A stretch of DNA of 21,327 bases from IMG/VR virus record IMGVR_UViG_3300028840_001555, positions 1 through 21,327 of that record. One strand, given 5' to 3'. Numbering within the stretch: position 1 is the stretch's first letter; every line of letters begins with the position of its first letter. Below the pieces are notes generated by a model. The model saw only the letters and a list, made by a program, of their open reading frames with translations, did no database searches and was not told where the DNA came from. Source of the DNA: a virus. A program made the position numbers and the translations under genes. Of this stretch, positions 15,252 through 20,721 are shown piece by piece.

Positions 15252-16097
15252 ATGGCAGTCACAAGCGTAGCAGAGCAACTCGGCACCTTCGACGGCACCC
15301 GCGAATACAACGGGCCGGATGGTGCCGCCTTGCAGTACAAAGTAAAGACCGACAGCAAGATGACGTCGTTGGAAGTCATCGACGACGCCCAGGATCACGG
15401 CCTACCGTCGTTTGGCGACGTCTTATACACTGGCAGTCTGCTTGTCGCCCGTCGCTTCAGTGCCTTTGAAGAGGCTTACAACCAGTGGGTAGTGTCCGTT
15501 GAATATCGGCCGCGAGATCCGCTGGAAACCGAAGACGAAGATCCACCGGACGAGCGGCCGGCGACGTATTCGTGGAGCTACGTGGAATATCAAGAGACGC
15601 GAGAGCAAGATGCCGAAGGCAACGCCTATGTAAACTCAGCCGGTGATCCGATCGACAAGCCGCCGACGTTTATACTGCCGGGACTCGTGCTGACAGTCAA
15701 GCAGTACCAAGCTGCCTTCGATCCGACGTTTTATATGGATTTTGTCGGCACCACGAATAAAGGCCTTTTTTTCAACGCCCCTGAAGACACGCTGAAATTC
15801 AAGCCAGCGTCAGCGACCCGCGAATATGTCGACGGTGCATTTTATTACGCGGTGACGTTTCAATTTGAGTACCGACCTGACCAATGGCAGCCGGTTGACG
15901 TACTCGATCAAGGGCCGCGAGTTTTAGAGAATGGCAGCGTCGTTGCTGCAACGGATGCCAACGGCGTGGTGACTGGCAAGTCAGTACTGCTTGACGATGC
16001 CGGTGCTGCCGTTGCCGTCGGAGGCGAGCCACACTTTCTACAGTTCCGACCATTTAGGCAAATGAACTACGACGCACTTGGCCTGCGTTTAGTATAG
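15252..16097 (+). CDS. Distal tail or baseplate protein, unnamed family
   Basis: This 281-residue protein follows the tape measure, where distal-tail proteins are normally found. It is beta-rich, with LQYKVKTDSKMTSLEVIDDA, an aromatic stretch (RPATYSWSYVEYQETREQDA), YYAVTFQFEYRPDQWQPVDV and a C-terminal LQFRPFRQMNYDALGLRL. The region about 95-105 (ETEDEDPPDERP) is acidic and loop-like. I recognise no catalytic motif. The role as a hub that joins tube to fibre is inferred from position. A weak ribosome site and 4-nt spacing to the tape measure stop suggest coupling. Confidence 0.6.
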   Translation: MAVTSVAEQLGTFDGTREYNGPDGAALQYKVKTDSKMTSLEVIDDAQDHGLPSFGDVLYTGSLLVARRFSAFEEAYNQWVVSVEYRPRDPLETEDEDPPDERPATYSWSYVEYQETREQDAEGNAYVNSAGDPIDKPPTFILPGLVLTVKQYQAAFDPTFYMDFVGTTNKGLFFNAPEDTLKFKPASATREYVDGAFYYAVTFQFEYRPDQWQPVDVLDQGPRVLENGSVVAATDANGVVTGKSVLLDDAGAAVAVGGEPHFLQFRPFRQMNYDALGLRLV

Positions 16098-16107
16098 GAG
16101 AGCAAAC

Positions 16108-16623
16108 ATGCAGTTAGATAAGACGTATAACGACAAAGTTTTTTATGGTGACGTGACATTCGCCGGTGACGTCAATCTGCCTGACGGCGTCGTCGACAAT
16201 GCCGACATCAACAGTGACGCCGACATTGCTTACAGCAAATTGCAGCACGTCCACCACTGCGTCATCGAACAGGCGAACGGCTCAGCGGTTGCCGATCAGG
16301 AAAGTATTGTGTTTATCGCCACGGCACCATGCACGATTCTAGCCGTCGAGATTATGATTCTAACGGCGGCGGCCGGTGACAGCACCGTTGACGTCGACGT
16401 GAAGAAATCGACTGGCGGCGGGGCGTTTAGCTCGATCCTTTCAGCCGCCGAGCAGATCGACAGCACGACGGTTGTACGCACACTCGTTGAAGCCGCGCTG
16501 AGTGGCACGCCTACGTTGGCCGACGGCGACGCCATCGAAATCGTCATCGATGCCACCGTAGGCACTGGCACGCTGCCACAGGGCATTATCGTCGACGTCA
16601 CCATCGCCGAAGAAGGACAGTAA
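16108..16623 (+). CDS. Small tail-fibre or tip structural protein
   Basis: This 171-residue protein has AGGAGAG before its ATG. Its N-terminus (VFYGDVTFAGDVNLPDGVVD, then NADINSDADIAYSKLQHVHH) resembles the short linker repeats of phage fibres. The remainder is a Val/Thr/Ala/Asp-rich beta sandwich (ESIVFIATAPCTILAVEIMI; DAIEIVIDATVGTGTLPQG). It has no membrane segment. Its TAA overlaps the next ATG (TAATG), linking it to the collar-type fibre gene, so it may be that fibre's shaft or adaptor. Structural role is likely; the rest is inference. Confidence 0.55.
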   Translation: MQLDKTYNDKVFYGDVTFAGDVNLPDGVVDNADINSDADIAYSKLQHVHHCVIEQANGSAVADQESIVFIATAPCTILAVEIMILTAAAGDSTVDVDVKKSTGGGAFSSILSAAEQIDSTTVVRTLVEAALSGTPTLADGDAIEIVIDATVGTGTLPQGIIVDVTIAEEGQ

Positions 16624-17717
16624 TGGAATCGTACACCTTCGACAAACAGTCAACGGAGCGTATCGGAACCACCGTACGACGCGTGGAAGGTATGCCGCGT
16701 GTGCAGACCGGGGCGTCGATGTCCGACGCTCCGCTTGTGCCGTTTCAGATCCAGCGATTTCGCTTAACTGGCACGTGGAGCGGGCTGTCTGCGGAGGCTA
16801 ACCGCGTCTATTGGGACGGCAGTGCGTATGCGGTGGATGCGTCGAAAACGTACACAGTGCATTCTTTCTTAGAGCCGTGGGATACATATTTTAATCAAGG
16901 CTCGCCATCCAATCCGCTTGATTACGTGATTGCATATCACCGCCATGATTGCGATCGCTGGGAAGTCTTAAATTTCAACCAAAACCATACAATGCCCGCA
17001 AAGTGCCAAGAGGACTGGCAGTTACCGTCGACGTGGACTCGACCACATGTTGGCATCAAGTTGCTCAGCGATAATTTATCCACTGAAATCTCGGCACAGT
17101 TCGACGCCATTATTGACGTTGCCTGGGATGCAACATATCTATCGAAACCGGCACCCGAGCTATTCAGTGGTGATTATTGCAGTGTGACTATTACATCGTG
17201 GGGTGACGTCATCGTCACGTCGCCGCTGGCATTTTCATTTCTTGGTGAATTGCGACATTGGACGGGCAGTGCCACCAACATACCTGATGGCTGGGTGCTC
17301 GCCAATGGTGCTGCATTGCCTGCCAGTAAAAAAGTCACCGCCACCAATTCACCGAATCTTAAGGGCCGGTTCATTATGGGCATTGATCCAAATGACGCGG
17401 CCGGTGATAGCAGCGAAAATACGATCGGCGACGTAGGCGGATTTCGCTGGCATGGTGTCGAAGAGAACAATCATCTAAACCACGACAACCATCGCCACGC
17501 ATTGGATGCAGCCACCTACACTACAGCACAGGTCGCAACTGGCACGGACGAAACGGTCATCACGAACGATACCACGCCGTATACCAGTGGCGCAACGAAT
17601 TTGAGCGGCGGCGGCACCGACATTCTAAATCATCTCGGCGGCGATGGACCATCAAGCGACAGTACCGACAACAGGCCACGATTCTACGTATCGGCTATTC
17701 TGTATCGATACAAATAG
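16623..17717 (+). CDS. Collar-type, histidine-rich receptor-binding tail fibre
   Basis: This 364-residue protein ends the late operon. The N-terminal two thirds are beta-rich (about 40-210). At about 220 a tail-collar-like segment begins (IPDGWVLANGAALPA, then NLKGRFIMGIDPND). A histidine cluster at about 277-293 (HGVEENNHLNHDNHRHA) recalls the HxH metal-binding needles of T4 gp12/gp37-type fibre tips. The last residues, NRPRFYVSAILYRYK, are the usual end of collar-domain fibres. These proteins form the receptor-contacting end. It is coupled to 16108-16623 by a TAATG overlap. No chaperone gene follows it on the plus strand. Confidence 0.75.
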   Translation: MESYTFDKQSTERIGTTVRRVEGMPRVQTGASMSDAPLVPFQIQRFRLTGTWSGLSAEANRVYWDGSAYAVDASKTYTVHSFLEPWDTYFNQGSPSNPLDYVIAYHRHDCDRWEVLNFNQNHTMPAKCQEDWQLPSTWTRPHVGIKLLSDNLSTEISAQFDAIIDVAWDATYLSKPAPELFSGDYCSVTITSWGDVIVTSPLAFSFLGELRHWTGSATNIPDGWVLANGAALPASKKVTATNSPNLKGRFIMGIDPNDAAGDSSENTIGDVGGFRWHGVEENNHLNHDNHRHALDAATYTTAQVATGTDETVITNDTTPYTSGATNLSGGGTDILNHLGGDGPSSDSTDNRPRFYVSAILYRYK

Positions 17718-17722
17718 AAACG

Positions 17723-17750
17723 CGTCAGATGGCCAATAAATGACGGTTTT
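17723..17750 (+). terminator. Weak candidate terminator after the late operon
   Basis: CGTCA (17723-17727) can pair with TGACG (17741-17745) around a 13-nt loop, followed by GTTTTT. The stem is only 5 bp, so this is a weak intrinsic terminator; it would end transcription of the tail genes before the convergent gene at 17798. Confidence 0.35.
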
Positions 17751-17759
17751 TCGCGTGTG

Positions 17760-17778
17760 CGGGTGTAGGCTACACCCG
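17760..17778. repeat. Perfect 8-bp inverted repeat between convergent genes
   Basis: CGGGTGTA (17760-17767) and TACACCCG (17771-17778) form a perfect hairpin with a 3-nt loop. It lies between the ends of the fibre gene (+) and the zinc-ribbon gene (-). No T-run adjoins it on either strand, so it is a stable RNA end or a pause element, not a standard terminator. Confidence 0.55.
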
Positions 17779-17797
17779 GTTGGGCCAGTCTTCACTG

Positions 17798-18067
17798 TTA
17801 GAACGCTGGGTAAAACAACAAGCCCATAAATGGCAATAAAAGAATAACAATAATAATTAGCAACAGGCATCCAACGCATCCACTGTCTGATGACTTAACA
17901 TGAACGATTTGCGGCTCTGGTGGTGGCTGCCGCTGCTGGCTCGCCACCGCCGGCGGATGCTCAGGCATTGTGAAAACGTTCGCGCAATACGGACACGTCG
18001 TCGGCTGTCCAGTAAGCTCTGTCGTCCACTGGACGCCACCATTGCAATGCGGGCATTGTAAGCTCAT
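17798..18067 (-). CDS. Zinc-ribbon, proline-rich, C-terminally membrane-anchored protein
   Basis: This is an 89-residue protein and the only minus-strand gene seen. Cys5/Cys8 and Cys25/Cys28 (CPHC and CPYC) form a compact zinc ribbon. A Gln/Pro-rich linker follows (about 37-55). A strong membrane anchor (about 64-87, with Cys64 and Cys67 at its start) and a short tail end the protein. AGGAGA lies upstream of its ATG on the minus strand. Proteins with a CPxC..CPxC ribbon followed by a Pro-rich part and a span are common in planctomycetes, which is one reason for that host guess. A gene in the opposite direction next to late genes may be expressed in the prophage state (a moron), but this is inference. 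Confidence 0.75.
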   Translation of the reverse strand: MSLQCPHCNGGVQWTTELTGQPTTCPYCANVFTMPEHPPAVASQQRQPPPEPQIVHVKSSDSGCVGCLLLIIIVILLLPFMGLLFYPAF

Positions 18068-18111
18068 CGTCTCGTCTCCTTCTTTCTAGCGCGCCACCTG
18101 TCACTATTTGC

Positions 18112-18140
18112 AGTATAGTCAAACCGCCAGTGGCACGCAA
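18112..18140 (-). promoter_or_regulatory. Sigma70-like promoter for the minus-strand zinc-ribbon gene
   Basis: On the minus strand TTGCGT (18140-18135) and TATACT (18117-18112) are separated by 17 nt. The -10 matches 5 of 6 consensus bases and the spacing is ideal; it lies about 45 nt before the gene's start. The -35 overlaps a GTGGCACGC copy (18130-18138). Confidence 0.5.
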
Positions 18141-18198
18141 TAGATGGTACGCTGAATCTCTGTTTTGTGAATTTCTTAAAATTTATAAGATAATTATA

Positions 18199-18228
18199 TT
18201 GACTTATCGTAAAAATTGCCGATAATAG
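18199..18228 (+). promoter_or_regulatory. Sigma70-like promoter for the small-gene operon
   Basis: TTGACT (18199-18204) is followed, after 16 nt, by GATAAT (18221-18226), or after 18 nt by TAATAG (18223-18228). The surroundings are very A+T-rich (about 18160-18235), unlike the rest of the window. It is divergent from the minus-strand promoter about 60 nt away and would drive 18282-18985. The 214-nt gap 18068-18281 holds these promoters and no gene that I can see. Confidence 0.6.
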
Positions 18229-18281
18229 ATATATCAGCAACGGGAAAGCTGAACGAAACATTTCACAAAGGGAGCGAAAAA

Positions 18282-18407
18282 ATGCTGAACTGGATGCGAA
18301 ACGAATGGAGCGAAAAGGGCACGATTGAAAAGAGCTTTTGGGGCACGATGTTGTTCGCATTGTCGCCCGCTGCGGCAATTATGTTCTTTGTTGCGATGCG
18401 AAAGTAA
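18282..18407 (+). CDS. 41-residue small membrane peptide
   Basis: The ATG at 18282 has GGGAG (18270-18274) 7 nt upstream; a longer reading from TTG 18216 would begin inside the promoter. The peptide starts with a charged, amphipathic part (MLNWMRNEWSEKGTIEKS), followed by one hydrophobic segment (about 21-38, FWGTMLFALSPAAAIMFFV) and a basic end (MRK). It is the first gene after the operon promoter. No family is recognised. Tiny early membrane peptides of phages often alter the host membrane or block other phages, but nothing here proves that. Confidence 0.55.
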   Translation: MLNWMRNEWSEKGTIEKSFWGTMLFALSPAAAIMFFVAMRK

Positions 18408-18436
18408 GTCGAACCATCACGAAAGGAGTACGAACA

Positions 18437-18607
18437 ATGACCGGCACGGCAATCTATCTCAATCGAGTCACCCGCGAAACGTATGAATTAGGATTTGAAA
18501 TTTCGAGCGACGAAACCGCCTTGTCGCGGGCATGGGATCTTGTCGAACTGGTGGCACGCTTGCAAGGCTGGTGCCAGTATGATATTTTTGTAAACGAAGC
18601 AAAGTAA
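18437..18607 (+). CDS. 56-residue small early protein, unknown
   Basis: The ATG at 18437 has AAAGGAG about 10 nt upstream. The protein starts MTGTAIYLNRVTRETYELGF and ends in a helix and a short acidic tail (ALSRAWDLVELVARLQGWCQ, then YDIFVNEAK). It is soluble by appearance, with one cysteine. Its reading frame holds a GTGGCACGC copy (18551-18559), read as Val-Ala-Arg. It lies 29 nt after the previous small gene and 10 nt before the next, all with their own ribosome sites. I do not recognise it. Confidence 0.55.
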   Translation: MTGTAIYLNRVTRETYELGFEISSDETALSRAWDLVELVARLQGWCQYDIFVNEAK

Positions 18608-18617
18608 GGAGCGAATC

Positions 18618-18770
18618 ATGGAAGACCGAATCAAAGCACTGGAAGCGTTAATTGCAACACTACAAACACTCGTTTTAAGCCTGACCGATAAAGTCAATAC
18701 GCTCGCCATCGAGCATGTCGACACGCGGCAACGCGTTAACAGGCTTACTAGAAAGGTATGGTTCAAATAA
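18618..18770 (+). CDS. 50-residue coiled-coil protein
   Basis: ATG 18618 has AAGGAG-like sequence (TAAGGAGCG, 18605-18613) just upstream. The protein is short: MEDRIKALEALIATLQTLVL, then SLTDKVNTLAIEHVDTRQRV, then a basic end RLTRKVWFK. Leu/Ile at heptad positions (about 5-30) predict a two-stranded coiled coil, so it probably dimerises. Its TAA overlaps the next ATG (TAATG), so it is translated together with the helix-turn-helix protein and may partner it. I do not recognise a family. Confidence 0.6.
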   Translation: MEDRIKALEALIATLQTLVLSLTDKVNTLAIEHVDTRQRVNRLTRKVWFK

Positions 18771-18985
18771 TGCCTGAAGGTTACATCAGTGTGAAAGAAG
18801 CGGCGGATCTGTTCGGCTATCGAGTTCAATATCTCTATCAGCTAATCAAACAATACGGCGCACCGGCCGAGCAGATCGGTACGACGTGGATCATCCATCA
18901 AGAGACGTTTAAGCGGTGGCTCGCCGATCGCAAAAAAACCAACATCGGCCGACCGCCTAAGAACAGTACGGGCAGCGAACCGTAG
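18770..18985 (+). CDS. Excisionase/MerR-type helix-turn-helix protein
   Basis: This 71-residue protein starts at ATG 18770, overlapping the previous stop (TAATG); ATG 18758 would add four residues. Its sequence YISVKEAADLFGYRVQYLYQ, then TTWIIHQETFKRWLADRKK, is the usual winged-helix pattern of Xis/HTH_17 proteins: a VxEAAxxxG start, a recognition helix and an ETFxRWL wing end. Residues 58-64 (IGRPPKN) look like an AT-hook core. Such proteins act as excisionases or small repressors. As the last gene of the small-gene operon it may control it. An intrinsic terminator follows 13 nt later. The domain is clear; excisionase versus repressor is open, because no integrase is in the window. Confidence 0.75.
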   Translation: MPEGYISVKEAADLFGYRVQYLYQLIKQYGAPAEQIGTTWIIHQETFKRWLADRKKTNIGRPPKNSTGSEP

Positions 18986-18998
18986 AAACCACACAAGG

Positions 18999-19034
18999 CA
19001 AGCCGGTAATTGTGAAAGTTGCCGGCTTGTTTTT
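18999..19034 (+). terminator. Intrinsic terminator of the small-gene operon
   Basis: CAAGCCGGTAA (18999-19009) pairs with TTGCCGGCTTG (19019-19029) over 11 bp with one wobble, around a 9-nt loop, followed by TTTTT (19030-19034). It ends the operon 18282-18985. Confidence 0.88.
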
Positions 19035-19085
19035 CTAACATCGCCAAATCCGGTAAAATTTACACGAATTTCGTACTCAAAATGA

Positions 19086-19114
19086 TTGCGGTGAATCACT
19101 CGCGCGAGTACATT
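19086..19114 (+). promoter_or_regulatory. Palindromic operator candidate in a possible promoter
   Basis: The 12-bp perfect palindrome ACTCGCGCGAGT is at 19098-19109. It lies in the spacer of a weak sigma70-like pair, TTGCGG (19086-19091) and TACATT (19109-19114), 17 nt apart. A dimeric repressor bound there would block this promoter, which faces the winged-helix regulator gene. The promoter match is poor (3 of 6 and 4 of 6); the palindrome is certain. The 230-nt gap 18986-19215 holds this and the items at 18999 and 19132, and no gene that I can see. Confidence 0.35.
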
Positions 19115-19131
19115 AAATAGCATCAAAAACA

Positions 19132-19164
19132 CGAGCTACCACTGCCAACAACAAGAGTAGCTCG
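19132..19164. repeat. 8-bp inverted repeat upstream of the regulator gene
   Basis: CGAGCTAC (19132-19139) and GTAGCTCG (19157-19164) are perfect inverted copies with a 17-nt gap. No T-run follows, so it is not a terminator. It could be a protein-binding site or a leader hairpin for the gene at 19216. Confidence 0.5.
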
Positions 19165-19215
19165 CTAGCATGCCACACGGACCAATCGTGTCGCACACAT
19201 GTCTGAAAGCATAGC

Positions 19216-19653
19216 ATGTTTGCGCCATGGTGTAAACACTTCTTTCGAGCTATGCAAACAAAAATTCACAAGGACGTGGTATTGTCGCTTCTGACGACAG
19301 CCGCCATGGACGGCGACATGCTCGCACTGGATGAGTGCGCTGTTTCTGATTTCCTGCGAGCCATTCGGGCGGCGGGCCACCGTTCTGAGCGGCTGCAGGT
19401 CTTCGACGACGGCAGCATTGAGGTTGATGGCGAGCCGATCGAGATTCAAGCTCAGACGGCTGACATCATCCGTCTTATCTATCAACGCGGTCGCATTTCA
19501 CGATCGGCAATTGCGCAATCTATTTGGGGCTGTCATGACACGGCCAATAAAGTGCAAGTTGCCATTTCTAAAGCCAAGTCGCTACTCGAAAAGCATGACT
19601 TGACGATTCTTTATCTTCCAAGCGAGTTGCTACAAATTTCTGATATTTCCTGA
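19216..19653 (+). CDS. Winged-helix (OmpR-type C-terminal domain) regulator
   Basis: A 145-residue protein from ATG 19216; ATG 19252 is an alternative, and neither has a good ribosome site. Residues about 60-75 form a short beta hairpin (LQVFDDGSIEVDGEPIEI) like the strands before Trans_reg_C domains. Residues about 80-135 then carry TADIIRLIYQRGRISRSAIA, SIWG and ANKVQVAISKAKSLLEKHDL, matching the winged-helix fold used by OmpR-type regulators (a helix, an R-S-R turn, a QSIWG-like loop, then the recognition helix VQVAISKAK). It has no receiver domain. It lies between a palindrome-bearing upstream region and a structured leader, so a phage lysis-lysogeny or late-gene regulator is plausible. 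The domain call is by pattern and moderate. Confidence 0.55.
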   Translation: MFAPWCKHFFRAMQTKIHKDVVLSLLTTAAMDGDMLALDECAVSDFLRAIRAAGHRSERLQVFDDGSIEVDGEPIEIQAQTADIIRLIYQRGRISRSAIAQSIWGCHDTANKVQVAISKAKSLLEKHDLTILYLPSELLQISDIS

Positions 19654-19687
19654 GAATTACCTGAGGAAAGGATCAGGAAAGTTTTCT

Positions 19688-19885
19688 TTGTAAAATTACA
19701 ACCGTAACGCAGGCAACAAGCCAACACGCGGCAAGATCTCAGATGCGATCGGCCGGAGAGTGGCACGCCTGCACCGGATGCAATTTTACAATCTACATGC
19801 GAAGCAAACTCGCGCCGCCTACGTCCGTCTTATCGCATCCGGGCACTTATGACGTAGGCGGCGTTTTGTTTTACGAGGTGCCCAA
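19688..19885 (+). promoter_or_regulatory. Structured leader or small RNA ahead of the ParB-fold genes
   Basis: This non-coding stretch has several long-range pairings. TTGTAAAATT (19688-19697) is the exact inverse of AATTTTACAA (19782-19791). The loop of the terminator stem holds ATCGCATCCGG, which can pair with upstream GATGCGAT (19742-19749, with 19832-19839) or CCGGATGC (19774-19781, with 19835-19842). These two options exclude each other. A GTGGCACGC copy lies at 19760-19768. The layout suits either an attenuator or riboswitch-like leader controlling the ParB genes, or a discrete structured RNA ending at 19872. No known riboswitch class is recognised. Confidence 0.45.
19813..19872 (+). 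terminator. 13-bp perfect-stem terminator before the ParB-fold gene
   Basis: CGCCGCCTACGTC (19813-19825) pairs perfectly with GACGTAGGCGGCG (19851-19863) around a 25-nt loop, followed by TTTTGTTTT (19864-19872). Being just 13 nt before the next ATG, it is placed like an attenuator. The loop can pair with upstream DNA (see 19688-19885). Confidence 0.75.
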
Positions 19886-20716
19886 ATGCTTCAATTGGAA
19901 TTTCTGACGGAGGGCGTGCCACCAATCGGCTACGTGTTAGTAACGCCAGAACTAGCGGAAGAGTGGCTTAAGCTTAACACGCATAATCGACCACTGAAAA
20001 AAAGTCTTGTCGCCAAATATGTCGCCGACATCGAAAACGGTTGTTGGCATATCACGCATCAAGGCATTGCATTTGACGAGAACGGCCGACTTGTTGATGG
20101 GCAGCATCGTCTTTATGCCATTATCGTTGCGGATGTTTCGATTGTCATGGCTGTGACTGATGGAGTTAAATCTGAAGCACAGCTTGCTTTCGATGATGGT
20201 GGCGGCCGAACCGCACACGATGCGTTTGTTTTGTCTGGTGCATTGCCTGGCGTCACGCGGCGACACGTTCAGATTTGCCGCTCGATGGTTTTTGAACGCA
20301 GTGCAAAGCGACCGAAAACAAAAACGCAATTACTCGAATGGTTACAAAAGCACTGGCAAGCTGTCGACTTTACCGTGTCTACAGTTGACGACATCGGTAA
20401 GCGAAACGGCATTACACAGGCGACAGTGATGGCTGTGATTGCTCGCGGATGGTATCACGTGCCGCTCGATAAGTTGCGGCGATTTTATGAAATCCTTTAT
20501 ACCGGCCTTTGCGAGCCGTCGGAAGCTGTGGTGATCAAATTGCGTGATCGCATTTTAGAGAGCCAAGGGAATCGGGCGACGAGCCAGCGTGCCACCAGGC
20601 TAACGATTCACAGGCTGACCGAATCCGCATTACGTGCATTTGTCGAAGGTCGAACGGTTACATATTTACGGCATGCGAAAAACGAATTGTTCCCACTGCC
20701 AGAAGAGAAGGAGTAG
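19886..20716 (+). CDS. ParB/Srx-fold phage protein
   Basis: This 276-residue protein has GAGGTG (19875-19880) 5 nt before ATG 19886. Residues about 38-82 hold KKSLVAKYVADIENGCWHIT, then GIAFDENGRLVDGQHRLYAI; the DGQHRL motif (about 71-76) is the phosphate-binding or catalytic signature of the ParB nuclease-like superfamily. The rest is helical, with a basic stretch (RSAKRPKTKTQLLEWLQKHW) and a C-terminal helix pair. Similar stand-alone proteins are common in phages, with unproven roles (nuclease, nucleotide hydrolysis or DNA binding). The second ParB-fold gene follows 5 nt later, so the two may work together. The family call is firm; the reaction is not. Confidence 0.75.
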   Translation: MLQLEFLTEGVPPIGYVLVTPELAEEWLKLNTHNRPLKKSLVAKYVADIENGCWHITHQGIAFDENGRLVDGQHRLYAIIVADVSIVMAVTDGVKSEAQLAFDDGGGRTAHDAFVLSGALPGVTRRHVQICRSMVFERSAKRPKTKTQLLEWLQKHWQAVDFTVSTVDDIGKRNGITQATVMAVIARGWYHVPLDKLRRFYEILYTGLCEPSEAVVIKLRDRILESQGNRATSQRATRLTIHRLTESALRAFVEGRTVTYLRHAKNELFPLPEEKE

Positions 20717-20721
20717 CAATT

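Larger units (their letters stand above)
289..20594. repeat. Dispersed oriented octamer TGGCACGC (core GTGGCACGC)
   Basis: By eye, TGGCACGC occurs on the plus strand at 290, 2345, 2970, 3066, 4215, 5526, 8294, 9290, 9514, 11050, 11246, 14445, 15016, 16503, 16566, 18131, 18552 and 19761. Its complement GCGTGCCA occurs at 3186, 3494, 8605, 13381, 19914 and 20587. Nine plus-strand copies extend to GTGGCACGC. A random 8-mer would occur about 0.3 times per strand in this length. Copies in genes are read as Gly-Thr or as Leu/Val-Ala-Arg, and two lie outside genes. Confidence 0.6.

Noticed and set aside
17798-18067. Plus-strand explanation for the 17.7-18.1 kb stretch
   Set aside because: Plus frames here are short and interrupted, while the minus frame has a ribosome site, promoter, zinc ribbon and membrane span.
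18216-18281. Longer start (TTG 18216) for the first small gene
   Set aside because: It would begin inside the predicted promoter; ATG 18282 has a good ribosome site.
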